Assembly: GCA_025345505.1 (NCBI GenBank)
Contig: JANVCC010010406.1
Location: 17,536,062 to 17,600,061, forward strand
Length of the DNA stretch: 64,000 nt
Reading direction: 5' to 3'
Origin: Todiramphus chloris collaris
Lineage: Eukaryota; Chordata; Aves; Coraciiformes; Alcedinidae
Part shown: positions 26,041 to 39,828 of the stretch, piece by piece
How positions within the stretch are numbered: position 1 is the first letter of the stretch
Layout of the letters: every line of letters starts with the position of its first letter
Position numbers and translations under genes: made by a program
The notes under the pieces: model-generated
What the model saw: only the letters and a program-made list of their open reading frames with translations
Told to the model about the DNA's origin: nothing
Databases searched by the model: none

Positions 26041-26164
26041 CTAGACTTGAATTGCCTTTTGCAATAGTGATAGTCTTCTCATACATGTTTTTGACTGCAT
26101 CTGGGGTTATGGAACTTGCCTCCAGAGATACTGGGCATCTCTTTTCCATTAAAAGCACTTGATC
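26041..26164 (-). CDS. MPDZ: MPDZ exon: linker and start of PDZ6
   Basis: 124 nt, phase 0 in, one base carried over. It starts DQVLLMEKRCPVSLEASS and ends YEKTITIAKGNSSL, the beta-A strand and first part of the binding loop of PDZ6; human has FERTINIAKGNSSLG. Acceptor is GGTGTTAG and donor GTAAGG. The split glycine of the loop is completed by the next exon, 4.2 kb away. Confidence 0.95.
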
Positions 26165-27080
26165 CTAACACCAGGGAAAATAACATGAGTTCAGAATATC
26201 AAGATAAAAATGTGATTTGACATATTGACCTCAACTCACCTCAAACAAAAGACATATGTGTAATTAATACAGATTCCTTATACAGACACTGGAAAAGTTA
26301 GTCCATCAAAGATCAAACCAATACATGTGAGATTTCTGTTTTCACCCAGGTAATATAGCGAATCTTCCAGAAAGCATGCTTTTAATTTAGGGACATCAGT
26401 TACAATCTTAAAATTAATGAGATGAATTGAAGGGCTCTAAGACTAGTTCACCACAGATATCTGACAAACTACCAGTACTAAAGTAACAAATCTCATAAGA
26501 AGTCTCAACTCTTTTATGAATTACTTAATATTAACACTGAATGGAAGAAAAAAGTAACACATGTCACAGTGATTGTCATATAAAGGAATATTATGCTGCA
26601 TGCTGTGGCACCACAGGCTAGTTTGTGAGCTGAACTGAGCAGGCTTGCACAAACACCAGGATGCAAGACTTTCACACCACTCCCCCTTGTCTTCCTAGGC
26701 CTGTTTTCCAGCTGTGCACCTCCTCCTCCTTGTGCCCATGGCTCTGTAGAGGTTAATAGCAGCTAAGAAAAGCCCCCGGCCTGCTTAGCAGATACACTGC
26801 TAGCAGATACAGCAGCATCTACTGATGTAAAGTATGAGCAGACTTCTATATACCCCTGTATCGCAAGTCTCTGAGAGATAACTAACTTGACACCACGAAT
26901 AATCTCCTGTTTTGGTTAGGTCTAAATGCTTCAGTTTTGATCTGAGCTACAACATCAGATAGACATTTATAATCAAAGAACCATACATGGCTGTAGGAGA
27001 CTCTATGGTGTAATATGGACTTTCCATAGTTTTGTGTTTTTTTTCAATTAGTATTTAAAAAAAAATAGTAAAATCTTTAC
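26165..27080 (-). other. Intron before PDZ6 leader exon
   Basis: 0.9 kb with a less AT-rich patch near 26590-26790; nothing identified. Confidence 0.8.
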
Positions 27081-27368
27081 TTTTCCAGTGGGATCAAGCT
27101 GCATGGTAGCAGGAAGGCTTTTACTTAGTGCATTTTCTGCTGCTGTCTGAGACACAGTCCATGTTGCTGTGTTTTCGCTTTCATTTTGGTGGATATCCAA
27201 AACATCCGGAGGCAGAAGATCCTTTTTAGTAAAACTGGTTGTAGTTTCCAGGCTATTGACCACTACAGATTTTTGCTCACTCACTCTCTGATTCAGATCC
27301 ATGTTGTAAAGATTCTTGTCAGATACAGGAAAATCAGCTGCAGCATTTGAACTTTCCTCTCCAGCAGA
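27081..27368 (-). CDS. MPDZ: MPDZ exon: PDZ5-PDZ6 linker, part 3
   Basis: 288 nt, 96 codons, phase 0/0; the longest exon in the window. It is polar, rich in serine, asparagine and glutamate (SAGEESSNAAADFPVSDKN at the start, QLDPTGK at the end). Identity to mammals is low, but ESENTATWTVS corresponds to human CENTIVWTES, which supports homology. Acceptor is TTTAACAG and donor GTAAAG. Confidence 0.92.
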
Positions 27369-28914
27369 CTGTTAAACACATCAGAAAACGAACAATCAAC
27401 TCTTTTTTTGCATTATAATTAAAAAGTACATTTCATACTAAAATCTTGAACAGAAAGTAATCTCACAGATTTAGTCGTATTTGTTGTAATGTCAGTGTCT
27501 TCAGTAGATACCTAAAGGCATTTTACTATAAAATTTACTTGATTTTTCAGATAATTTCTTCTGTTTAAAAAAACCCAGAAATTAATGAAAATCAGTTACT
27601 GGTGAAGGCCAAATTCTGATTTGGTACTCATCAATAACTCTACATTATCTTCACCAAAGTATTGACTACTCAGACATTCCCAAACTAGATATAACTCCAG
27701 CAAGTTCTTAAAATTAAAGCATCCAGCTGTCTTTCTCATGTGGAAGAGCTTTGCAAGACCAAGGTCTTTACTTTCTGAATGCTTAGCAAACAGCAATTTC
27801 AAGCAGCTCAGCCAATAAGCATGCAATCTAATCACCCATTTAACTGTCCAGAAACATATTTAAGATATCCCATCCACATGAACATGGAAGATTAAAAAGT
27901 TCTCCAAATCTCATCAATAATGAACATGGGAGTTTTGAAGTGGGACAGTGTAATACAATGATGCAGTTACAGAAGTTTATCAGTCAATATTTACTGCAAG
28001 TGTACCGATTATGGCTGCAGTACTAGGACTAAGTTCTCTACATATAATTTATTTAGACTTTGAAGATACCAAGGTCCTCATTTCAAATATTTTAAGGGAT
28101 TTCAATAATCACAATAATCACAATTTCTGAAAAAATAAAATAATCTAGCTGAGCTTTCAATGTAAGTAATTTTGAAAACATGTAGGCCATTACTATTAGA
28201 CAGATACACCAGGGACATAGAAGTTGGAATTAGACGCTCTCTATCATAATATTGATATGTAGTAAAAGTAGTCACTGGAATGTCTACCTCTATCTTAGTT
28301 ATTACTCATTGGTCCTATCAATTCTTTTATTCCTTTTCCAAAAAGTGAGGACAACATGTTGTGGAATGTTGACTGGAGGTGACTTAAAAATTTAAATCAT
28401 ACTAAAGGTGCAGCATTATTCACACATTAAGGAAAAGTATAATAACATTGGAGAAACTTTCAGGGTAGAGTGCAACTGGTATGCAAGGAATCCATTTCAC
28501 AACAGTTCCCTAAGCAATGCTGCTTACAAGCAGCACAGGGGATGGAAGATTCCATGGCCAGGCCCTGTGAAATCACAGCAGAGATGGGAACTTGATGGTA
28601 CTACAGGACTGATAAGCTGCCTGTTTGCAACCCTGTGCCAACAGTCTGCCAGTTTTTGACAACGTATTGTCCTTGTGTGAACTCTGCTCGTTAAAATGTC
28701 ATTATAATACCAAAACACACTTCTGTCCTAAAGGCTACCCACCCCTAAAGTGTGACCTCCCCTCACTGAGCTTGCGCTCTGAATTTTCTTCAGCTATATC
28801 TTTAAAAGCGAAGCCAGAAAAATTTACATCAATCGTAATAAAGGTATTTATGACCAGAGTCATTCAAGCTCCATCTTCAAGGTAAAAATTATTATAAAAA
28901 TGGTTTAAGTAAGG

Positions 28915-29240
28915 GTGGATGCTGGGGAAGACATCATCATGGACAAGTCAGGGCAGATACTATCGCTGACCATCTCTGACTCCTGGGATCAGTCAACGGG
29001 CTAAACCTCGCTTCCCCCCCCTTAGAGATGCCTTTGGGTAACATCTGGACTCTTAAACTTAGAAATCCTCTTGAGCTGCTCTTTGATTTAATGCTTTGGT
29101 AAACCCTTGTATATATATCCCTTGCAGACAGTGTATTTATCACCAGCAATCTATAAGAACTTGTATTTCTGTTGGCTTGCAATAAACTGCACTTTTCATG
29201 CTGCCAGTCACAGAAGTTCTCTCGTTGGGCGCTGCCAGCT
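28915..29240 (+). mobile_element. Possible LTR fragment
   Basis: Has the arrangement of an LTR on the plus strand: a TATATATATCCCTT box at about 29110-29123, then AATAAACTGC at 29181-29190 some 60 bases later, then CTCTCGTTGGGCGCTGCCA. It is less AT-rich than its surroundings. I could not match a named family or place both ends, so it may be another kind of promoter-like or repeat sequence. Confidence 0.35.
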
Positions 29241-29265
29241 CCTTTCTGGCTGCATGGTACCATGG

Positions 29266-29388
29266 AACGCAACTAGGCAGGGAGTGTAGGGGGATTTTAG
29301 TGAAGCTGGAGCCAGGAGAGTTCAGATGCACTAAACGCAACCAGACTATAATCTTGAGCCCTGACAGTTCAGCCAGACTGAACGCAAC
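29266..29388. repeat. Three dispersed copies of an AACGCAAC 8-mer
   Basis: AACGCAAC occurs at 29266-29273, 29334-29341 and 29381-29388, directly after the LTR-like segment. A CpG-bearing 8-mer three times in 123 bases is unexpected in this intron. Meaning unknown. Confidence 0.6.
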
Positions 29389-31067
29389 AAGGCTAATAGT
29401 GCCAAACTGGACATCACTCGGAATCTAAACCTAGCTGCCCCAAGCCCCTCTGATATCTGAGGACCAGCTGGAATGCAAGGGGGTTTATTTTCTGCCAAAT
29501 TACTTTACCCTTTCACGTGACACACATTTCCCAGGATTTTAGCATATTTTCAAATGTTTCGTATGAAGGGCCTTAGAATTATTTTTCTATTTCATGAAGT
29601 ACATACATGCTTGCTCTGTCCACAGAAAATAATCAAAAAAAGCTAACCTGTAAATCAGTGGTTTAAGTAACAACTGAGAAGATAAATGAGCAAAACCTAA
29701 ATTATACGAGTTACCTGCATGATGTAACCCGATAAATAATATTCTACCTTGTAGCGAACAGAACACCAAGACTACAGTCTATATAAATGATCTCACAAGG
29801 TTTCAAAGACAGCTGGAACATGTACTTTTTAGTCTGTTTTGTTTCCATTTCCAAATTAGTGAAAACAAGACCCAGATGATATTCAACATTTAATCCATAT
29901 TCCATATACACATATTGGAGTTACGGCATGTGCCCATTTTAATTTTCCTTTCAGTTAAAGAAAAGCCAATGCTGCAATTTTTAAGGACAAACACAATTTC
30001 AGGAATTCGTAACTACAGCAACAGATGGCCTCATTTGAACATTTGCATTACTTTAAGTATTTTTTTTTCATCACCTCTTTTAGGAGTAACACCAAAAGCA
30101 TTCACCTGTCAACTGCCCTGCAGTCAGAAATAGTTGAAATACCTCTACATTCCTCATAGCATTGAACAGCAATGTTTTCATTTTTACTAAATTTCACTTG
30201 TTTCAAAAGTCACCTTTTATGAAGACATTTTTTTCACTATGTTTACTTTGTGAAGTCACTCATAACTGCAAAGTATAAAATGTTACTTGATTAGAACTTG
30301 ACACCTCATACTGGGACTTAAAGAGGAACACTAAAAGGTCAGGATCACAATTTAAAAAAAAAAATGTGAACCAAAGCCGTCTTTAAGTCAATGCCGAAAA
30401 TAACTTAAGACTTTCTAGAACCTCAACGTGATATATAATGTAAATCCAGCCTCTATCTCATAAAACGCTTCTCATCACGCAAAATGCATAATCCGTTTAA
30501 GTAACAATTACAGAGTTAAACAATGCAATCTGTCCCACTGGCACAGCAGAGATGTGCTCATCTGTGGATTAGGAGAAACCATTAGAAGATGAATTCAGCT
30601 TTCCAACCTATGCCTCATAAGGACTGAAGATATTCCAGAAGGATAAAGGGAGTTACTGCAGCTCAGGTGGCGGAAAAGGCAGCAGCCACTCTACTCAAGA
30701 CCACAGACTGAAAAACTTCGAAGAAATCCCTACAATACTGCTTTCATAGATGACTGCTACGAGAAATTACTTGGAAGACTCTGAATTAGCAAAATAAATC
30801 TGTATCTTGCCAAGGAAAAAAGAGCATGAAAAAACGTGGAGAGAAACAAAACACCAACTCTGATACAATCAAGTAATTATGGGTATGTGACTAGACAAAA
30901 AAAAATAACTGATCTTTGTAATACTCTTAAAGAACTTATCTTCATTTACTGACTTTAAATAAAAATTATTAGCAATTGGAAGTTTGATATATACAGATTC
31001 ACTTTTAGTTACAGTATGAATAATTCACAGAAGAGCACAGTAGATTAACTTGCTAACTATAAAGCAT

Positions 31068-31084
31068 AAAAAAAAAAAAAAAAA
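31068..31084. repeat. A17 tract
   Basis: Uninterrupted A run. Confidence 0.9.
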
Positions 31085-31471
31085 GCTTAGGTTCAAAACT
31101 TGCTTTTCAAACCTAAAATGTTGTAGAATAATGCAGTTATTTTGTGTTACCACCCTGTACTATGCTCTGAAATAGTAACTGTCAAGTTTTTGTAGTAGAC
31201 TGCTCAACATAGCTTTAAGACTGCAAACATTTCACAATACTTTATCTGGCTATACAAAACACAAATCCAAGCTTTCAACCTTCTAGCTGTCTCCTCCTTC
31301 AACAGAAACATCTGAAAGACACTAGCACTGCCCTGAAAACAAAAAGCACTTTAATTGGGTAACACATAGTGCAGTTTGAACCAGGATGACAGAAAAATTT
31401 TTTATCTAATAATATAGCAGTTTCACACTTAAAATCAAAGTTTGTAATCAATAAAACCATCCTCTTTTTAC

Positions 31472-31618
31472 CTTGGGAAGAGAGAAGCTGTAGTTCAGCT
31501 CACTGCTACAGGCACTCCCGTGCAGAGCTATCATTGAAGCCTGGAAGATGTCACTCTCTAGAGAATACTGAGATTCAAAGGTGCACTCATCCACTAGGTC
31601 TGCCTCGCTGGAGTCCAC
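31472..31618 (-). CDS. MPDZ: MPDZ exon: PDZ5-PDZ6 linker, part 2
   Basis: 147 nt, 49 codons, phase 0/0. It starts VDSSEADLVDECTFESQYS, matching human DADLVDESTFESPYS, and ends ALHGSACSSELNYSFSLPK, matching LSLHGSSCGDGLNYGSSLP. No start codon opens it, so it is easily overlooked. Acceptor is GTTGTTAG and donor GTAAAA. Confidence 0.93.
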
Positions 31619-34006
31619 CTAACAACAAAAGCAATTCAATCATCCAGGCTGTCTGTTACCCTTACAACACGTAAGCCCCGAACACATATACCTCAGCCAC
31701 TACATACTGACTGACACTTTCTTTTCTTCTTGCTTTTCCCTCCACGTTTTACATTGAAGTTATACTTGCACAGCACAGCAGGAAAAAATTCTGCTTCCAG
31801 TTACAATTCATGTTACTACGTCTTCAGAGGTTGCAAAGAATATCTGAAGCAAAGTATGAATCTCAACTGGAATGAGTTGCAGGTCTAAGGTAGGCTCATG
31901 TCTGTTAACAAAAGTATGAGGTGTTGGGAGAATTCTGCTGTACTCCCTGGCATCAATATTTTTATTTTTTATAGGAGTGGTTGGGGTTTTTCTTCTCTTT
32001 TTAGTTTTCTTTTACAAGAATTAGAATGGAAAAAAATATTGAGCTTCACTCAACTTCATAGGTTCAGTTGTTTTTAACAGGGTAGAAAAAATAAGTCTTC
32101 TGGAAACTGCAAAGTTTTTCAATACATTTATACAAGAAAATTACACAAGAAAAAATTATTACACAATTTTTTAATGATTTTCAAAATAGTTTGCATTTGA
32201 CAACAGATTAATATGGACATTCTCTCATCTTATAGGAGAAATAAAATTTTAAAAATAGTTCCAGACATGGACATGTGCAGTATTTTTTGCTTTTTTGTTC
32301 TAAAAGACATACTACACTTTGATTAGAATGACATGGCCCCTGGTAGAGCTCATATGCTAACAAAATTGATCAGCAAGTTTAGAGCCATGACTATAGCATA
32401 ATCTCGTAAGAAGCAGCAAACTGCACCCATCTGCAGAGATGGGACCTAACTGTTGTTTTTCAGCCTCTGTGGTTAATCATACTATGAATTCATTCTATCA
32501 GATTCACAACCGTGATGGCAACAATCTACAGAGATTCAATGTTTTATTCATTTTCAGGGTATAAATGATCCAATATTTTATTGTCTTAACCCTATAAACT
32601 TAACAGCTAATTCAAATTACTTTGGTGTAACTTACTTTCACAACTCATCCTCTTGAAAATGCAAACTAGAGTTACTGAAACTATGATCTAAAAAAAGGGT
32701 TTGTGAAAAACAAGGACAGACCTGTAGAATTTCAATGTAGATTTACCTATGAAAAATAGTATCTCGTGAGTGCAAGCTACAAACACATATTCAGCTGGGT
32801 GACTGCACATTCAATTTCATATTTTGCACATCTGAGTATCCAGCTGATAGAGTTCACAATTTAAGCATATTATTACCGGACATGTTTTTTCATTGTTCTT
32901 TCACAATTTTATTTGTTTTATGAATCACAGACAGAAGTAAAATTTTTAAATATTTACATTTTGATCTGATCTTTTCAACACATCTTTAATTAAAGGATAT
33001 TTACAAAATATAACCTGTCTTCTTCATACCTCTTCTCAATGAACAGAGTAAGACAAATACTGTTATGTAACTACTGTACCAAGGTAACAAACCAGAAGGA
33101 GAAACAGGCAGTTCTGTTTAAAAGCAAGTTATTAAAACCAGCCTGTCATTTACAAATGTGAAAGAAGTAACAAACACTGGTATCAGTAATTCAGAGATTT
33201 TTGCCTCAGGATACATTTCAGGGTTCTGTTTGCTTTCGAGTTTTTTCTAATGAATTAAGTACTGGTGTTTAGTAGAAACTGCTTCCCTACTCATGTCTCC
33301 AGAAAATGAGGGCCAAATAACTTCAGTATCAGGCTCAGATCAGTACAAATATTGAGAAGACAACATTCAGAATATATTCTGGTTTGAGGGGATTTTTTTT
33401 GTGGGTTTTTGTTGTTTTTTTTTTTTTAAAGTACTATTTCCTTTGTCTTTCTTTTCTTTGTCTTATTGGTAACTTCCAGGCTATGTAAGGCAATGAATAT
33501 TCAGGTAAACTGTATAGTTTCTACAAGCGAATACCTTTTGACCTTGCAAATCTCATAATCACTGATGGATGCTGAAGTCTAAAAAAATACTATTAGGAGG
33601 AAGCATTGGCAACTTCTGAAGACTGACAGCACTCCTTGTAAGGCTGGCTTACATGCAAAAACATAGTTCCAAAAACTTTCCAAGGTAGAGAAGTGAGGTA
33701 TTATGATATACAGAGGAAGAGATTTATTTACAAAATAAGCACATGAATATTTCTCTGAACACAGTGAGATTTTCAAGGGGATTCTTGGTCCATGCAAAAC
33801 ACTTGCTTTTCTTCCAGCAACTAGTATATCACACAGGCCAGATTCACAGCTCATGCAAACAGCCAAAATCTTCAGAAGACAGTGGGGGTGGATGAGTAAT
33901 GTGATGACAGTAAACACTAAAAAATATGCATGAACAGTGACAAAGCAACCCCTTTCACTGCAAAATGCAAAGACTTTAGAAATCTTTGGTAAGTTGGGCC
34001 ACTAAC
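31619..34006 (-). other. 2.4-kb intron in PDZ5-PDZ6 linker
   Basis: AT-rich, with a T13 run at 33415-33427. No other feature seen. Confidence 0.85.
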
Positions 34007-34123
34007 CAGAGCCAGCTCAGCATGGAAGAGGGCTGCACCAGCTGGCCCCTCCTCCTCAAGTGACTGGGCAGTGTAGAAAAAGCAATCTTCCTTAGCAGAG
34101 ACATAGCCCTCCTCTGGTGAAAG
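34007..34123 (-). CDS. MPDZ: MPDZ exon: PDZ5-PDZ6 linker, part 1
   Basis: 117 nt, 39 codons, phase 0/0. LSPEEGYVSAKEDCFFYTAQ is followed by an acidic, alanine-rich stretch ending FHAELAL. The opening LSPEEGYVSAKED is identical to human MPDZ; the rest is diverged. Acceptor is TTCTGCAG and donor GTTAGT. Confidence 0.94.
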
Positions 34124-35727
34124 CTGCAGAAAGAATGAAGCTCTGAGTTGGATGACTGGCCAGGACACAGGGTGTGCAGAATGCATTTTGTGTGGGGGTT
34201 CAGAGAGACAAAAGAATTCCAAATGCAGGAAAGAGTTCATTTCAATGACAGTCACAATGTTGAATACATCAAGAGATAATTATTATTTTTTCAAATTTAT
34301 CTTAATTGATTTAGCTTTGTATCTGATTTTACATTCCCAAGTAATGAAAAAGGCCTATCCGGCTATACCACAGAGCCCACAGCTTTGTCTAAACTTATTT
34401 GCAATTTCTGCTCGTACTAAGCATATACTAAAACTGCCATTCTAGCTACCACCAGGGAAAGAGCCTAACAGAAGAGGCCTTTACAAACCTGTTAGCCACA
34501 GAATAAACTTGTTACCAGGCAGAAAGCCTGCATCCACTGTCTGTGTTTTAAGATTGCATCTTCTGGATGGAACAGCGTCACAAGGACAAAATATAATTCT
34601 GACTATAAACAAATAGCTTTTTCCAACATAATCTGATGCTAGGTAGATTTGTTCAGTACTGCACAAGAATCAGTGATTATTCACAATGTTTAATTAATTG
34701 GTAAGCAAAGTATGTGAAATATTAAAGTACAAATGCTGAATGACTACAAACTGCTGGGAACAGAGAAAAAGAAAACCACACTATTTCTCTTTGAGAGTGA
34801 CATCTTCTTAAGTATGAAAATGTTGATTTGTAAAACACTTTAGTGTGTAACATAGAGTCTCCACTACAAAAGCAAATTTAACAAAGCAAATTTAAAAAGT
34901 ACCCTCTTACTGTGAAAAGCAAAAACATCAGCCCTTCCCTCCCACCATCTCCACAAAGACCTAGTAAGAATGAAAGTTTGCGATCTGCATCCATAGAGAT
35001 TACAAGGTTAACATTTAATGAAAAACAAAAATGAACCCCAAAGACTACACTTGGGCTTACAAATATAAAGAAAGGCATCTTCTTTTATCTATCACCTGAT
35101 GCCTTTCTACCAATTTGAATTTAACACACTACAGATGCTAGTCCACTGGCATCCTTACTGATAACACTATCTTGGTAACCCTAGGTCTCCCGCAATATCA
35201 TTGTTCTAATTGTTACAGATTACCTTCTAAAATCAAGTCTGAAATTATTTAAGGCTATACTAAACCAGTTTGAGCTTAAGACTACTCACCATTGTTTAAA
35301 CGTAAAGTGTGCAAAATAAATACTAAGACTGCATATGTACTGCAGCTTGCAAAGCAAAGGAATAGGCAAATTCCAGGCACACCACATAGAACTGACTTTA
35401 AGTTATCATCTCACACCTTCAGAGAATCTTGTAAAGTATAGGAAATTATTCCTGCTAACTTGCAGCTCTGAAAGACTGTGCTGGTTAAAAGATGCTTTGC
35501 TACTTTCTCATCTGGAAGCCAGGTGTGCTAGGTCACTACACCAGTCATACACTACACAGGCCACCCCTACATGCAAGGAGATTTAAGATGTCTCTTAAAG
35601 ACAGTTTCTGGATGTTCTGAACCACACAGCTGTACCCCAAAGCACATCAAGTATATGCAGAAGTCAGGACCATCATGTACCAACTTAAATGACATGAAAA
35701 GTACTCATCAAATTCCAAAATCCTTAC
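34124..35727 (-). other. 1.6-kb intron after PDZ5
   Basis: No repeat or gene recognised. Confidence 0.85.
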
Positions 35728-35937
35728 AGGCAGTGGTTTGGCAACTCCTATTTTAACTATTCCTGTGGGGGCTCCTTTCAGTGCTTGTACTGCTTCCTCC
35801 AGGCTGCCATTTTCCAAGTTGATATCATTGACAAACATAAGTCGATCTCCAGGAAGAAGTCTGCCATCTTGCTCAGCCACACCCCCAGGAACTAATGAGC
35901 GAATCACAATTACGGTGTTTGCTGGATCAAGCGGATC
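35728..35937 (-). CDS. MPDZ: MPDZ exon: PDZ5, remainder
   Basis: 210 nt, 70 codons, phase 0/0. It encodes DPLDPANTVIVIRSLVPGG, AEQDGRLLPGDRLMFVNDIN, helix GSLEEAVQALKGA (leucine at alpha-B1) and strand VKIGVAKPLP. Nearly all of PDZ5 after the binding loop lies in this one exon. Acceptor is TTCATTAG and donor GTAAGG. Confidence 0.97.
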
Positions 35938-38684
35938 CTAATGAAGTAGAAGGAAGAAAAACACTTCATTTTATTCACTCCTCTATGTTCTGAGGCTATT
36001 TTTTTATATATAAGCTTTTAATAATCCAGCAGAGATAGGTTATTAAAAAAGTCAGAGCTCTGCTCCAGATGAACCCTCATCAGGAACATACCCTCCTGTC
36101 CACACATTTAGACCTTCACCTATTACAATTCTTAAACTGCAAAATCTTTTCTCCTTTCTAGGTGGTGTCCCACAATGTATCTCTAGTGTAAAATACTGCA
36201 GAGTTCTGTTCATGCTGTTACTGAATAATTAACACTAGAAATTCAAATACTTCCTACTACAATGACAGCACTGCAGACTTCATCCTCCCTGACACTTCGT
36301 GGTTTGACAACACAGCTGGGCAGCGCAGACTGAGGCAAAGTTAACACATGCACTCTGGTGAAGCAAAGGCCTTGTTTTCAATAGCTGCTAAACTTCATGG
36401 CACTAGATCTTGCCCAGCTCTTTTTATGAGGCAAGTCGTCTGCATGACTAATTAAACACTTTATGTGAGACAGGAATATGTCGATATTAGCACTCTAATC
36501 AACATGAAACAACAAAGTGGTGTTTACTTTGTAAAAAAAACCCAAACTTCTTTGATGTCCCAATTCTCCAACACACTGATTTTTATAAAAACAATAGTAC
36601 CAAATACTAGTAACAGGAAGGTATGATTCTGTTATAATAATTACAGGTGCACACATTTGCATGATTCTTACAGAACTGTATCCACAAGGAACTATCACTA
36701 CATGCTAATATTACACACAGCAATTCACTTGAGTGCGTGCGCATTAAAAAAAAAAGGAGAAATATAATAATGTACTGGCTTTACTGACAGCAAAAGGCAG
36801 AGAATAGAAAACATCCACAAAGCGGCATGCAACTGTAACAAATTTCCATGCCAAGATGTACATTCGAGAGGATGCAGACCATCAAGGCAGCACCCAAAAC
36901 TACAGGAATTTGAAACTGCTGAAAGCTAGTTAGAAGTAGAGAAGGAAGAAGGAAGGGAGACCAAGCAGACCCTTAACATTTCATGGTAGTTAATGCAGCA
37001 AGAATGCCACAGAGCAATGAAAAAACAAGTGGAAATGCAACTAGCACTGCTGGAAGTAAGCACTTAAGCCTGAACACTGACATCTTCCTCACTATTTTAA
37101 TAACATGTATTTACACTGTCATTTTAGGTGACACTGATGCATTTTCTAAAAAAAAATAAACAACTCTCTAGTGTACACAATAGTCTTCCCTGGGATGAGA
37201 AATTTTGCAGACTTTCCTACAGGCCTGATTTGTAAAACACATAAAAGAATTTATCAGTATGGACGTAAGTATCCTTAACTTTAGAAACTGCTCATTGAAA
37301 ATTAATTGAAAATTTTATGGAAGCATAAAAATACAAAGATAAATCTCACTGTAAACTTATTATTCACAGTCTTAGGTACGTAGAAACTTCAGTAACAAAC
37401 TGAAATGTTTTAATGACATGTGAAGGAGAGAATGTAAAACAGAGCATAAATATTCTAACATTAAAAAAAAAAAAAAAAAGGGTAAGTTTTAGAAAGCTGA
37501 CTAAAGCTGTAGATAAATCAAACTCACTTTTGCAAAATATATAAACCGAGTTAAGGTATTTCCACAACCCCTTTTATAATTTCTGTCCATACACAAAAAT
37601 CAGCAACTAACCACATAGGTAAACAGTGTTTGTTTCAACGTTTCAGAAGAGGCTGAAGCAAAAATAGTTTTTAATTTGTGCTGACGTGGACTCCAAGTAC
37701 TCAGGCTCAACTATAGCATCTCACTGCAGAGCATCATGAGTAACACATTAAACAGTAATCACTGTTTCATAACACAGATACGTGACCATGTCTTTACCCT
37801 TTGGATTATTAAACTACACCGGTCTTCACCTTTAACAGTGTGTAAATGCAAAATATACTGAGGCATAGCTTAATTTTAAGCAGTGTCCTGTGGGCATAAT
37901 TTCCATCTGGAAATGAAGGTATGCACATGCACACACTCTTAGGGACAAGATCCAGCAGAGACCTCAGAGGAGACCAGGTCCTGCAGCACCACCAAACAGC
38001 TGGACAAAAGCCTATGCTGACCACAGGGATAAATTACTTGAAGTCAGACTAAAAATTACCCACTGCGACAATGGGTAATAGGAGCAACATTTGTTCTGGG
38101 GTCCTGACCAAGTGCAGGCTGGAGTCAGGCACTAAGGTATTCACCAGGACACACCAAGAATCACAGCTAGAGATACCCAGGAATTCTTAAGTCAAACACA
38201 AAATGAATAGGGACATTTAGGCATGCCAGGGACAGACAGCAGATAAGCAAGGGATTTTGGAACAGCAGTTCTAGATTTTAGTAAATCCTGCTTTAAGCAC
38301 CTAAGTACTTTATTGGATCTTGCACTAAGCACCTCACTGAAGGTGCAAAATACACAGCTAAATGCCTGAATATTCTGACTACATCATTTATTGCCCCTGG
38401 GGCACTAGAGGATGAATTTCTGAATACCCTAGTTTAGTACAGAGTATCTATTTTTCTTGACCAGTATTACTATTATCATTAGAACCTGCAGTTTCAATAG
38501 AATACAAGGACTAAGTAATATAGCTAGTAGGGTGCCTACCAGCAGCAATATCCCTTTAGCTGTACTGTATTGCTTGGTTTCCGTTAACATTTACCCTCAA
38601 AATACACATTTACATCACACAGACAGGCCCAAATAATACGAAGTATTTTGTTCTGTACTCAAATAAAGGAAGTGCAAAAGTTAC
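35938..38684 (-). other. 2.7-kb intron inside PDZ5
   Basis: Contains an A17 tract at 37463-37479. Nothing else supported. Confidence 0.85.
37463..37479. repeat. A17 tract
   Basis: Uninterrupted A run. Confidence 0.9.
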
Positions 38685-38870
38685 CTGGTAGTCCAGTATA
38701 CTAAATCCAAGCCCCATACTCCCTTTCTCCAGCTCAATGTGCTGTACTTCTGTTTCCCACATTGCCAAAGACGAGCTTTGCACTTCTTCGACACTCTGAC
38801 CCTCACGAGCTATTTCTGAAGCTGTTCCCTCTGTGTCTGAGGAGCCAATGAATCCAAGTTCTATGTGAGC
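38685..38870 (-). CDS. MPDZ: MPDZ exon: linker and start of PDZ5
   Basis: 186 nt, 62 codons, phase 0/0. An acidic linker (HIELGFIGSSDTEG, EEVQSSSLAMWE) leads into VQHIELEKGS and the loop MGLGFSILDYQ of PDZ5. The AMWE...QHIELEKG block is near-identical to human. Acceptor is TTTTTCTCAG and donor GTAACT. Confidence 0.96.
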
Positions 38871-39828
38871 CTGAGAAAAACAGTGAATGTTCACCAATAC
38901 AATGTAAACATTTGCGGATATGCAGAGATAAAACTCTGTTTACAAAGAACAAGATAAAAACTATGTGCCTCTAAACACGCAGAAAGCACAAGCACTCAGT
39001 AGAGTTAACAAAAGAAGTCTGATAAACCTATCACAGAATTCTTTGTAACAAAATAGCTATGCTGGAAGCATATGAAAATACCCACTGCAAAAAGTATTTA
39101 CAAAATGGAATTTCTGTCAAACCAAGAATTTCAAAAAACTTCATTAGTACATGTATTCAAAGATACAAGAAATATCTGTTATTAAATAGTATGTCTAAAA
39201 ATATGCATTGATCTAAACATAGTAGCACTGACAGAAGTTAGAACATTAAAAAAAACCACACATGAATACACATACATACACATGTATGTTGTTCGCTTCT
39301 CTTGGTTTCATAAAACAGCTTAGCACATGTAAGTGGAATATGATGCTTTGCCTCAAACTCTGTTCCTACAAATGCTTTGTATACTATACTGCAAGCCATT
39401 TCTACATGTTCAGTATGTTAGGCTGCCCAGAGCTTTGCACCATGAGGGACGGAAGTATGACATGTCTGCCAGTGAATGCACACACAGCTCTGCATGACAC
39501 AAGCCCAGAAAGCAAGTTCAAAACCAGATTAAATATACTCAGATACTAAAGAACACATCATTCAGCTTGCCATATCCCCACACCTCACCTACAGAAGAGA
39601 AGTACCCAGATAGACAGACCTGCACCCAAAAAATATTTGTGCCCATGACCTACCAGGTGTCTTCTGGTGGCCTAAAGTACAGACAATGAGTGTAATTTGT
39701 TTTTTTCCTGTTTATCTAGTTCCAAGTCCTAAAATATTAAAGTGTATTCCTAATCTTGTATGAGAACATTGTATGTTTTTTCCTCAAGAAAAGTCATTTT
39801 CTCAGCGATTTTTTTAAAGACAAAGTAC
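38871..39828 (-). other. Intron in PDZ4-PDZ5 linker
   Basis: 1.0 kb. A short alternation of CATACA units lies near 39265-39290; otherwise nothing. Confidence 0.8.

Larger units (their letters stand above)
27369..31471 (-). other. 4.1-kb intron in PDZ5-PDZ6 linker
   Basis: Contains a plus-strand LTR-like segment (about 28915-29240), three copies of an 8-mer at 29266-29388, and an A17 tract at 31068-31084. Confidence 0.8.
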
